Of a DNA stretch of 64,000 nt, positions 49,301 to 61,000 are shown piece after piece. The translations under genes were made by a program, and so were the position numbers. The notes under the pieces were generated by a model. The model was not told the origin of the DNA. It worked only from the letters and a program-made list of their open reading frames with translations, and made no database searches. Origin of the DNA: Linepithema humile (lineage: Eukaryota; Arthropoda; Insecta; Hymenoptera; Formicidae); assembly GCF_040581485.1 (NCBI RefSeq), contig NC_090130.1:4650001-4714000 (forward strand). The letters are read 5' to 3'. Within the stretch, counting starts at the first letter, position 1. Each line of letters opens with the position of its first letter.

Positions 49301-52300
49301 TTTTTTCTCGATAACATCTTGAACTTTCGCGAGCGATAATGTACACATCGATTTTATACTCTCCTTACGAAAAGAACTCAAATTCGAAACTATATTTTTC
49401 GCAAGAATATAACGCAATTAGGAAAGAAATTCGTCGACATTTTTTTTTCATACCAAGAGAGCTAACTCCTACAATTTTCCTCGGTGAGGCAGAACGGAAC
49501 GCCTTGCTATCAGGATATGAAGAGGTTACTTCAGGATACGTTACAGAGAAATGAAAAATCCCATGAATTATTTAAGATCGCGCTCCCTAGCTCGCCACAG
49601 TCAGTGTTATTTTAATTCGTGGCATATTTTCATATTCAAATGCATGCTATACTAGCAGACCCTTTGAAAGAACGTCCATCTTCGATCGGTGATGAATAGA
49701 TTATGCGTCTGCTCCTTCCTTTCTCTACACTGCCCTTATATTTGTTCCCCGATCTCTTTCTCCCTGTTTCAGTCGCTTTCGCGTTTCTCGCCTCGTAAAT
49801 AATCGTTATGTATGTTTTGAACGACAAGCAAAAAAGAAGGCAGATATGGTAGAGAAATGAGAGAATCATAGAAAGAGAGAATATACGGGGAAAAATATAA
49901 CCGATGGAATGTTCCATATTCACGAGGCGTAAAAACAATCGTGTAAATAAGAGAATATCGCGTTCTATCTAAATTGTACTGAAAAAAGCTGATCGAAACG
50001 CATGGGTTTGCTTTGTCTGGAAAAAGTCACTTTGTAAATTCCCGGACATGCATACAATCCCGAAAAAAAAAAAAAAAATATCAAACAGTTAAATTACTAA
50101 TTTAGTGTTTTCTTGCGTGGATTCTATAATTAATGATCTTTTTTTGTGTATATTTTATCAGTGGCTCACGAATCGATTACTGTTTCAAAGCAACGCGCCA
50201 GATGCCTGAATGCTATTTCTGAACGACACGCTCGCGTGAGCGATTGTGCGTTTTCGTGCGAGGATATCGACGCGCGGCGTTGCCGCAGATCGGGCTGCAG
50301 GAAAATATCTTCGAGAGAGAAATCCGAAGCTTATTGTTGGATTTAACTTTCCAGGTGTCGCAGATCGAGCTGCCGCATGAACTTTCCTCATTCACGGTCC
50401 GAAGGGATCGATTAAATATCACCGGGAAATTTGAGACTCGAAATAAACTGTTACACGACACCACGCTGTCACATTGGACTCGCAGTGATTTTCTCTTCCT
50501 CCCCAGGTAGCGCGCTGGATCTTGCAGGAAGGAAAAAAATTAGTCTCGAAATCGGAAACCCGAGATGTACCTCCTGCAGCTCTCTACCCTTTAACTTTAC
50601 GACTGTTATAAATCTTCGCTTTTTTGTCGTCTTTATCGTTCGTGCGAATAATACACGTCGATATCGTCCCTTCGATCACTCATAAATATTTACAATGTAC
50701 AAGATAATTAATAGCGCTTGTATTTAATATGAAATACGTATATTAATATACGAAAGATTATTCGCGAAAGAAAGAATAAAATCTTTTAATTGCGTTACAT
50801 TAATCGATGTCCTTCTATTCGAAACTATCTCTACTATTATGCGAGTAATAAATTAGTTGTATTTTAATTCAGAGCCTTGAACGATGTTTTTATAGGAAAT
50901 TCTTATCGTCGTTTGACTCGTCTGAGATTTGCGTGGGCATGAATAATAAACATCTCGAGCCATCACCCTCCCATTTTTTTTCTCTCTTTCCTGCCTCTTT
51001 CGCGTGGAATTTGTCCGACTGTAGATCGTAAAATGAATTATCGGCGTTTTCTGTACGTGTTCCGCTTAACGACTAAACCGATACACTGTGGCATCGAGTT
51101 CGACGGTGCGCAGGACGAACCGCTCACTCGACGGCGATGGAGTGCCCAGCGGGGTGGAGGACACGCGATGTCCTGGACGTGATGTCTGGGAGTGTCCGTG
51201 AAACGTTCATACGATCAACTGGTTGAATGTATAACGAGAGAACGGGCGTGAGCGCGATGGGGAGAGCGAGAGAAGGAGAGGGAAGAAACGCGCCGGAGGA
51301 GGACGGCCGATAAAAGAAAGAACCGGAGGCTGGGAGAGAACGCGAGAAGAGAGGACCAAGGAAAATAGAATGAAAGAGCAGGAGTCGAGAACGCGGGCCT
51401 GTAGAGATCCTACGTACGGGCCCGTGTTCGCTGTACGCCACACGCTGAGTGACTTATGACAAGCGATATCGCAGTGGTTCTCATTACGATTCGTCGACCA
51501 TTATTCTTTTTGTGCAATGTGGCACCACACGTCCCGTCACTGAACCCACGAAGTACGTTGGTGCGGTGAGGGATTTATTAGAGCCATTAGCATGGTTTTA
51601 TAAGAGCAGCCGTTCCATCTGCAAGAGATTTCCGATTACCTACTTGCTGCAGCAGATCCTATTACGAGGCACCATTTTGGTTGCCGGTTTCGTGAAACGG
51701 GACACTCGCCACGGCTTACGAATGTACTCGGAAAGCTGCAAGCGTCGCGGAAGATGTATGCGAGTGAAAAACGTACGCGACACACGATATGTCGGCCGTT
51801 AATTTAAGAGAAATAATGGACGTGGTTGTTGCTTGATCGCGTGCATTCCGCGCGCAACTTTGCACCTTGCGTCCGCTGGGAATGAGCGTTGTATCGCGCT
51901 GTAACAATGGGGAAGACGGGACCGCTGAAGGGGGATTGTTTAATTCCAGAAAGAATGAAAACTCTGAGTTATTAAAACCGCGTCACCGGTAATGACAAAC
52001 ATGCGGCGGAATGTACCAGCCGAGATAAATAAACTTTGTTCCCCCGTCGTGGAGGCATTAAGATGCAATCTCGTTCTATAACTTCCCATGGAACGTCTGA
52101 CTGTGTAATCATCTCTCGCTGCTGGCAATGACATTTTTCAAGCACGAACGCGCTTGAATCCATCGACGTTATTAACATTCTCTCCTTGTCAGAAGGATTC
52201 ACGGTTTAATCCTCATCTACCAATTAATCTCAGGCGAAGATTTATGACAAATTAATTTTATACTAAGCGGTTTGGCCATTCTTCGATATTTATAGCTACA

Positions 52301-52784
52301 GAGAAGCATGCCATTTCCTTGATTGATCAGACCGAGATACGGCGACCACACGTCCCGAACTTTTCAGAACAAATTTAAATAGTATGTCATATTCTGTTTT
52401 AAACGCTTTAAACCTTTTGCGGCTTTCCACAAAAACCTGCGGTTATAAAAGAGTGCCGACCGCATCCGCATCACGAATTTAAGTCCGAAAAATACGATGG
52501 CCATGGATAGGTGGCGAGTGAACGGTAGGACGAGCAATACTTGAGACTGCCGGGAGAAGAGGCGCCATCATCTCGCGAGGACAGCTGGTAGACATAGGTG
52601 CGTTTTGACGGTAGTGGCCGTCGTTAAAAATTGTCCCGAGAATTTCTACCTGGCCCTGCTCGAAAAACAGCTCCCGATCGCGATGTTTATCGCGCGTCCG
52701 CATGCATCCTGGGAACCGGCGAGATGTACCTACTTACGCCTCTTGTATCTCGCGATGAGCATCGCTAAACGGAAGAGAATCGGG

Positions 52785-52806
<22 letters not shown>
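52785..52806. repeat. (GA)11 microsatellite
   Basis: 22 bases of GA dinucleotides followed by GCGAGCGAGCC. Confidence 0.85.
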
Positions 52807-52816
<10 letters not shown>

Positions 52817-54449
52817 CGTCGCTCGTTGGCGCGTTGGAAACAGTTGACAGGTTTCGCAGTTAAGGCTTGCGCGCTATTAAGTTTTCGAGAAAGCCGTTAT
52901 CCCCTCGAAACGCGCACAAGACAAAAAAAACTACTAACGGGCTGATAGAGAAGATCGAGTCCTAATTCGTCTGATATATAAAGGGGAACTCGTGAAAGTT
53001 CCGCGTCTCACGGCACGCATGGCACGTCGCGAATGTGGTTCTACGAATCTGTATAAATGAGTACTGTGATGAAGAAGCGACGAGGAAGAAACTTTCAACC
53101 GGTTGTCTGCGTGCGAGCGACAATAAGTCTACGTGTGAATTAGGTAAATTCTTTTTTCACGCTTGAACCATGTAGGCGGCTAATGGCTTCTAATGACTAT
53201 GCTTTCTCCTCTTTCCTGTCGTTCCTAAACTGAAGTCTTTATTCGAAGAAACTAAACTTATAATTTATACGTCTTTCACACATAGATTGTGAAGTATCTT
53301 ATTTCTCATAGGAAAAAATAAAAAAATAAAAAAATATATATATATGTCTACAAGTCATTACAACATTATCGAAAGCTAACTAAGCAACCTAACGATAGCC
53401 GATGTTAATTGTCTCGCAGCTCCGGTGTGCGCCTGAAGATCTCAGCTAGCTTTTCTATTCGAGTACGAGGTCCTACTTGGGGATTATCCGAGTGTACTCG
53501 ACGGGATGCTTTGGAGCGTGGTAACGGTCTGAAATTGTGAAACGCGTACGCCAAGTGTTTTAAGGCGCCCCTTTCGTTTACGCACTCATAACAGAACAGG
53601 TGGCCACAATTGGCTCGCTCGTTTCTCTTCCCAATTACTACGTCGGACGGTTGTCGGCCCGCCGCGGAGGCTGTCGCGCGCCAATTAATTTTGGGAAGCG
53701 GCTCTTTAATCCGTGATACTCGTTACCCTTTAACGCCATAACTGTCACACGACCGTTTCGTTCTTTGAAGTCTCAGCAAATTTACCGACCGGCGAAATAT
53801 TTAGTCAGAGATTGTCGGGAAGTAATCCGATTGGCTTTTCTCGCGGGTTTATGTACTTAAGATTGTACAAATTGTTTATACAATGTTAACGGAAGAAGCA
53901 AACAGAAGAATTTCGTACGATTCATTTCGGCGTTAATTGACTTGTAATTAAATTGCGTATTAAATTTCTGAAAATGAAGGGATTATATAAAATTTATAAT
54001 ATATTTTTTAGAAAAGAATACATTCTCTCTCTGTATATGCTGTTATAAAAAAAGTATATATATAAAATGTATATGTTAAAAGTCAAAGGTTTAGTTCCTT
54101 TCTTCTCAACCATCAATCAAGGTGCCTTACCCTACGTGCTTCTATCCCTCGAAAGCTGCTAACTCATTCTGCAGCAGTCCTAATATAAATAAACACTTCT
54201 ATCTAAAACTACGCAGAACCCACTGTCTGGAAAAGAATTGCCGTGATGCCCGCATTCTGGCATTCGGGATTAAGCGATTTCAGCGGCGCGTTATAGATGG
54301 AATACATTTACAATTCGTTCGGCTATTGAAATAACACAACGCGACCGTTGCTATTTGGCGTACACGCCCGCGAGGCTCCGTGGAGAATTCTGCGAATTGC
54401 GAGGTAACGTTATACGACAACCAATTACTGCCGGTTAATTTGTTGCATC

Positions 54450-55050
54450 GTCGCTCGGTAACTGCTCGCTCGCGCGCACGTGAATCACCCACCGCGCCGT
54501 GATATCTCCGCTTCGGGAGGGGAGGCCTGGCGATCCGCCAACCCCCCAGGCCCCGCTTCCTCTCGCTCTCACTCACGCTGCGCGCAGCTTATTCCCGTGG
54601 CGTAAGGGCGTAGCTCCAATCGACCGTGGCTGATCGGACCTACACCGACGCCTCGTATATATCGAATGTAATGTCGGCAGGAAAACGCGTAACTCCGTGA
54701 AAGTCGCGGGCGACGGCCGGGTCGACCGGTCGGTCGGCCGGCCGGTCGACCGGCGGATTGAGTTACCACCAGGGGCGAGAAGGGACGGCCCTTTCCGGGC
54801 CACTTGTGGTTCTTCGTTCACACCTCGTGTCCCTCCGCTAACCGTGCGGTAAAAGGATTCTTGAAGATACGGAACACGAACGACGCGGCGGCGGCGGCGG
54901 CTCGCCGGCAACGGAACGGCACGGCGGGAAAAGGTGAAAAAAAATACGGCTGCCGCGACGGCGGGGGTGGGATCAGAGGGGGAATAAATTGCACGCGGAA
55001 CCGGAGCTGCAATTCATCGCGCTGCCTACAAGGCATTAAATAGGTGGTGT
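54450..55050. other. GC-rich patch
   Basis: CpG-dense sequence containing the palindromic GGTC/GGCC block at 54720-54751 and a (CGG)5 run at about 54886-54900. Several open frames on both strands reflect composition; no protein family was recognised. A promoter is possible but not shown. Confidence 0.3.
54720..54751. repeat. GGTCGACCGG inverted repeat in a CCGG/GGTC-rich block
   Basis: GGTCGACCGG (54720-54729) and its reverse complement CCGGTCGACC (54742-54751) flank a 12-base GGTC/GGCC spacer. Both arms contain the palindrome GTCGAC. The whole block is made of overlapping 4-bp units. Confidence 0.75.
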
Positions 55051-57662
55051 ATTTCACTCGTGAGACGCGCGGCAGCGGAAAAATGATGGATGTAACATGA
55101 CTGTTGCTGAGACCGTTTTAAACGTATGTTGAGCAGTTATTTTTTTTAATATGCCTGCATGTGATTTCCTCAGGTGGTCAGGCGATCTCGGTGCTCGACG
55201 GTCCTTTACGTATGACGTTTACCTCGTGTACTGCCTTCCGGCCGACCCTAATTATACGTGCCACGCTGATCGATCACACCCTTCTCGCTTTGTGAATGCG
55301 TATTTTTAACGCGCCAGACGACCGACGGTGACTTTTCAGTTTCGCCTAAATGCCGGAAGCTGGTGTTTTATCACGTCGTTATTCATTGCAGAAAACACGG
55401 GGTATGAGTGCCGCGTATAGATTTGCACCAAATCGATTCGCTTAAAAAAACTCCGCAATCGACGAGTTCGCAAAACTGCTTTTTTCCATCCTGTCAATAC
55501 TTGAATTTGTTTGGTTTAGCGAAATCGCATTTAGACGATATCCGCGCTCTATGAAAAATCGATGAAGCGCAACGAGATTTCAGTGAAATCCTATTCGTGG
55601 ATACGACATTGCGCACCTTGTATCACGGTAAAAATCACGTGTACACCTTCCTGACAGTCGTAGCTGAAATCAAATGTTCCACTTCGACGATCTATTCTCG
55701 CTCAAGTTTATTTAAGCGACACATACCACTACGGAATCCCTAGTGTGGCGTTTGCCGTGTCTGCCGTCGTGACTTCAACGAAAGTTCGTTGCCCCTCGCG
55801 TTTCAACTCGTTGCCCCGCCGCACCGCTCGCGCTTGCCAGCACAGTGACGGAGACAGTTAGAAATTCTTTTGAATATTCGACGGCTTTGTATGACCGTCG
55901 GCTGCGCGACTTATCGAGGAAAGTCGTTAGCCACAGCCGTAAAGTGGTCGGCGCATTGTTACCTCGTCCTGCATGCTCGCAAAAGCGAATACACGGGCGA
56001 AAATTCTCGACGATCGGCGATAACTACGTCAGCGTCTCGCGAAGCTCGAAGCGAATGCTCGTCGTCGAACACACAATCGGAAGAAATCGCTATTCCGCCG
56101 AACGCGTAAAGACCGGCGTTGCTTTTTACTCAATTTTATACGCCGCGGATTCGCGGAACAACTGAATTCGCGTGTTCTCGACTTTCGAGAATCGATGACC
56201 GTCGACGGAAAGCGCAGCGCTCGTGGTTGCATGGAAAAGGAGCCGCCGTGGGCTAAGTGAAATGGCGCGTGCCTGGTGGATTTCACGGTGCGTTAGTTAC
56301 GGCCGCTCCCTGTCGCTACCTTGCACCCTTTTCCTTGCTCCCTTCTACCTGCAACCCTCCCCCGCGCATACACCGCCGCCTTTCCTATACCTCGTCGACC
56401 ATTCGTTCCATGATCTACTTTTTTATCGAGCGCATTTTATGCGCCGCTTCGACATGCTTGTATTCCTCGTCGATAAATCGCCAACGCGAGGCTTCGCCTA
56501 ATAGCAAGCGAAGGTGAGCGCAGAAAAACGTAAATAAGTGAAATATGGAAGAAATTGAATTTCTTTTATCAGCGAAAAAATAAGTAAAATACAGAAATGT
56601 AATTTTTTTATGTAAAATAAATATAGCATTGTAAGATAGCAATCTTACTGCAATTTGAAATTCCAATATTATTTTTACTTTTCTCTTTTGCATTATTTTA
56701 AATTTGTTTGGAATTTAGCAGCATTTCCGTTTCCGTATTGTCACGCGTGTGGCGGAAAATTATGTTAATCGGCTTCTACATGGCCCCTCTTGTTGTAACT
56801 CAGCACCGGAATCTGTAATAGACTGTCGGACATCGCGATTATCTTTCACGGAGCAACGCCACATGAGTGCGCGAGGACGTTTCATTACTTTATTGTCGCA
56901 CGGTAGACAATCTATCCGGTGAGTAACGAGACAATGAGACGCGTGCCGCGCATATAAATAACGGCAATTTAACCTCGAGATCACGAGATACCTATCGTTC
57001 ATTTAGTAAGCCGAGGTGCTGCAAAATAATTGCAAGATCGACGAGAAACATATATGTCGATAATTGCATTTTTGCATCGCGGAGTTTGTCGTATAAATTG
57101 GATATTTTGTGAAAGAGTTTGTTTGTCTAGCGAAATCAATTTCCTCGCTAGATGTTGTTTTATGAGCGGGCGGTTGGCCTCATAAATATGCGTCACGACC
57201 GCTCGGATTCGTGTCATCCAAAGCGCGCGACGTACCTGTCAACGCATAAAACTAATCTGGCGTACCTAAAGACGTGAAACGATCAGACCCGCTTTTCAAG
57301 CAGCGCTCTCGGAATCCTGTTTTGACAGGGATTTACCTACTTTCGACGCGGCCTAATCTCGCCTATTCGAAAGCCTCTTTCCGTCGTCGTTCTTCCGTCC
57401 TCCGTGCGACATAACAATATTTCTACACGACGATCGATGTTCGCCTGCCGAAGCGGCCCGAGGGCAGCTAGATAGATAACCAGATCTTCGATATTTCGAA
57501 AGACAGGCTGAGTGACGTCTTTACACTTAGGAGTGGATAAGCGAGCGAGAATAAAAAGGACCGGTAATGCATTTTGATAAGTGAGAGCTTAGATCCACTC
57601 GAATCTTTCCGTACTGTAGAACCTTCTTTTCTAGAATCTTATCTTGTAAATTGAAATAACAT
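55051..57662. other. Non-coding spacer
   Basis: Mixed CpG-rich (55760-56500) and AT-rich (56520-56760) sequence. No recognisable gene, RNA or transposon end. Confidence 0.4.
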
Positions 57663-58001
57663 GACTAAAAAATTTAAATGAAAATGTATTTCAATTCCTT
57701 AAAAAAAATGTTATTAAGAACTGCAGCTGTAACGACATATTAAAAATTCAATTTGTCTCTATTTTTATTTGAATTTTTTTCCTACTATAGCTTTCCATTA
57801 TTGTCCGAGACAGTGTAATGAGATAAACATTTTTTTTTTCGATTGACTAAAAAATTTATATGGGAAAAGAGTCGCTAAGAAAATTGCTACTATAACAATA
57901 CATCAAGAATTCTGTCTGAATTTTACACAGAATTTTTTTCTTATTGCAGCTTTCAATTATTGCTCGAGACAGTGTAATCAGATAAACGTTTTTCTTTTCG
58001 A
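57663..58001. repeat. Diverged tandem duplication, two copies of about 160-180 bp
   Basis: Copy A (about 57663-57844) and copy B (about 57845-58001) share in order GACTAAAAAATTTA, a CTGYARCT-like block, GAATTTTTTTCCTA/GAATTTTTTTCTTA, AGCTTTCCATTATTG/AGCTTTCAATTATTG and CGAGACAGTGTAAT followed by AGATAAACRT and a T-run. The offset changes from 182 at the left to 159 at the right, so indels have accumulated. No ORF is preserved. Confidence 0.75.
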
Positions 58002-61000
58002 CTTGCTCACGACGTCTGTCGGGTAAGATCGCGCTCAACGTGATTGTGGCGATTCGCATTCGAGGTACGTCCGGTTCAACATACGTAGCAGCCGCCCGTG
58101 CAGCGAGTGCATCTCCCTCCCGGCGCCGAAAAAGCAGGAAAAGTCGTGGAAGAAATTCCGTTGCTCCCGCGTGTTTCGTCGGCCTCGGATCTGCCTCGCG
58201 GCATACGAAAAAAGCCCGTGGAGACGCGGCGTCGAATACTAATTCTTGCCGTTTGCGCGAACCAGCGGAGAGACAAAAGACGCGACGAAGTGGCGCGGAG
58301 AACGATGCGGCGCGACGCGACGCGAGTTAAGAACGCGAAGGCGAACGAGCAGCGCGTCGGAAAAGAGTAGGTGCGCGTGCTGTACGGCGGTGAATTTGCA
58401 TGAAAATACAGGGGAACTTGGTGGCGATGATTTCTCGGCGTTTCCAAGAGCGCTACCGAAATTCCGGCGTCGGTTCGCTGCCGGTAGTCGAGCGACACGC
58501 GACAAAGGCGTCACGGCGCGCTGTGTGTTCTCTCGGAATTCGCGCAACTCTGATATGTATATAATACTAACGGGAACGCGTTTTTTAACGAGCGCATGTC
58601 GGTGTTCCGCGAGCTACCGCTGAATTTATGCGCGCGTGTATGCGTGACCGGTTTATCCCTTTGACGTAGCGCTAATGACGCTACCGGTAATGTGACTTCG
58701 TCCTTCTCGTCTCGTCAGTATTTCCGATCGCTAGATGAATAAAACTGTGCTCTGACGTGATTAAATCCGCGATTGCGAATCGACAGAAGTTATCTACAAT
58801 AATAATGTCCGCAGACTTACACAAAACTTTTCTGATTACAAAAAACTATTGTCTTAATCCTTTTTATCCTTTTCCTTTTTATCTTTCGCATAATATATTT
58901 GCACAATTTATTTCGATATCGTTTGTAAAAATTATGCATCAAAGATTTCTTTCTTAAAATTGATATTTTACGACTTCTAGATCTTATCTTATATTCAGCT
59001 TCTTATGACTTGGCTTAAAACTTGATCGTGATGCGACTGAGAACAGCGGTATGCAAAAGAAGATGAGGCTTATATCTGTAGGGTATAGTCATGCTTGATA
59101 AGCACTTTTGAAAGTTATCTGTTAGATGAGGCACGTGAGAATTGACGTTTCGCTTACATATATTGTATGCTGAACAGGCACGTTATCAATATATCACAAC
59201 ATTTTAAAACTTTTATTTAATTGTGGAGAATAAAAAATTGAATGTTTGGAACAGAGAAATATTGATTTTCGCAATTTGCTATGTCTGAAAAGATTGTGAA
59301 AGAAGATTGCGATTCTTTTTCGCGAACAATAGTTCTAATAATTTCAGTAAAATAATCTATATACTATTTCAGAAATTTTTTTTATTATCACAAATAATGA
59401 TGATATTATCTAATACAAATGAGATTGACAGTTTTAAAGAAAGACTCGGAGATCGATAATCACTTGTATTTGATACTTTGTACTTGATACAGTGTGAAGA
59501 TAATCAACGCAAGTGGTGGCGTTCAATTGAGGAAGTTGTGACAGGATTATTCGTAGCTGCTTCGATTTCTTGTCAATACTCTTTATCGGCACCTCGCATT
59601 ATTCCCCGTCTTAACAATAAGACCGTAATAAAGGTCATGCAATGTGGATTGAAGAAAGGATGAATGTGACGCACGAAACCGACAGAAAGGATCAGACTGG
59701 ATTCCATTTGACGTCGGAGGGGATGCGACTCGGCTCGAATGGCCGATATTATACCCCGGGGCGGTAATTCGTATCGAGTTTTCCGCGCTGCCCGGGAACT
59801 CGATCGGAAACGCGATCAGGATGACGAAAGTAATCTTCGGTCGCGTCAAGCGCGATCCTACAGCAAACAATCTGAGAGCTATTATATTTGCGCGGCATTC
59901 CCAAGGGTGTTTTTTTCTTAATTTTACTTTTGCGCAGTTTTATCCAAAATATTTTGCCATTTATTATTCGCAACGATTAATACGTCTGTATTTATAGCTA
60001 TTTAACCTACAGCTTTATGAGAAGTGACATCCGGTTACAACGTCCGCTCAGAATATCTGACTCATAAATTATTATTGGTGTGGCGAGGATTTAAAACGGA
60101 GCTTTTCTCTTCAATTTTTGTTATTTTTGTAACAGCATCAAGCACAACCTTCGATTCGAACGATAATCAATAAATGACATAAATGATAGATTAATCGACT
60201 TCTTCGTGTGAAATTATTGAGAAGAGTAGGAATTAAAAGTCAACTTGAAATAAAATAAATTTAGACTAAAGGCATAAATGTATAGAAATAACGTCGTTTT
60301 TCTATCAAAATTAAACGGATTTATTAGCCAAAATATAAATAACAAACCTATTTATTTAATTATAATTTTTTATGCTTTATATTCCTTCTTTTTTCTTCCA
60401 TATTTTAAATAAAAAATCCATTTAAAACGTATAATTTTTAAATACAATCTTTTTTTGAAAACATGCTATTTTATTTGTGATTCTTGCGACAGTAATAGCA
60501 AAGTATTTTGTCGCTATTATTTCCGTAAGATCGGAATGACAAATGGAAAATGAGGCGAAATGAGGAAAAATACTCGACAAGATGTATTAGCGATGTCCCG
60601 CGGAGAGTTATTATCTCGGCAATGGGAAGACAAAGCGTGTAAGATGGGCGACATATCGGACGACAGTCAGCGTGAGCGCGAAGCGTAAGCGGGAGCATTC
60701 CCCGACCGACAAATGGCAATTTAACACCGTCGACCGTCTCGGTCGATATTCGAGCGACCCTTTGACCGTCGACGCTAATGCACGGCCTGCCCTTTATTTC
60801 CTGCTGTCACATCGGCGCGGCGATACGCGCTCCCTCCTCGCCCGCTGGCATCATCGCGCTCGCTCGCTGGAGCACGCTTTTGGCCGCCCACGCGAAAGCC
60901 ACGGCATATATACAAAAGGGGGACCACGCCCCCTTCCTCCGCCCGGAGGATTTAATTACGAATTAATTGTGATGTACCGCGCCGCGGCTAATTCCGCCCG

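Larger units (their letters stand above)
45407..54450. other. Non-coding spacer
   Basis: Mostly AT-rich, with CpG-richer parts at 46600-47200, 51080-51440 and 52460-52860. It contains the tandem and inverted repeats at 46254-46327, the (GA)11 run at 52785-52806, an A-run at 50065-50079 and TA repeats near 53334. The longest frames (about 150 codons near 46.6-47.0 kb) have no recognisable motif and compete with equally long frames in other phases. Confidence 0.4.
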
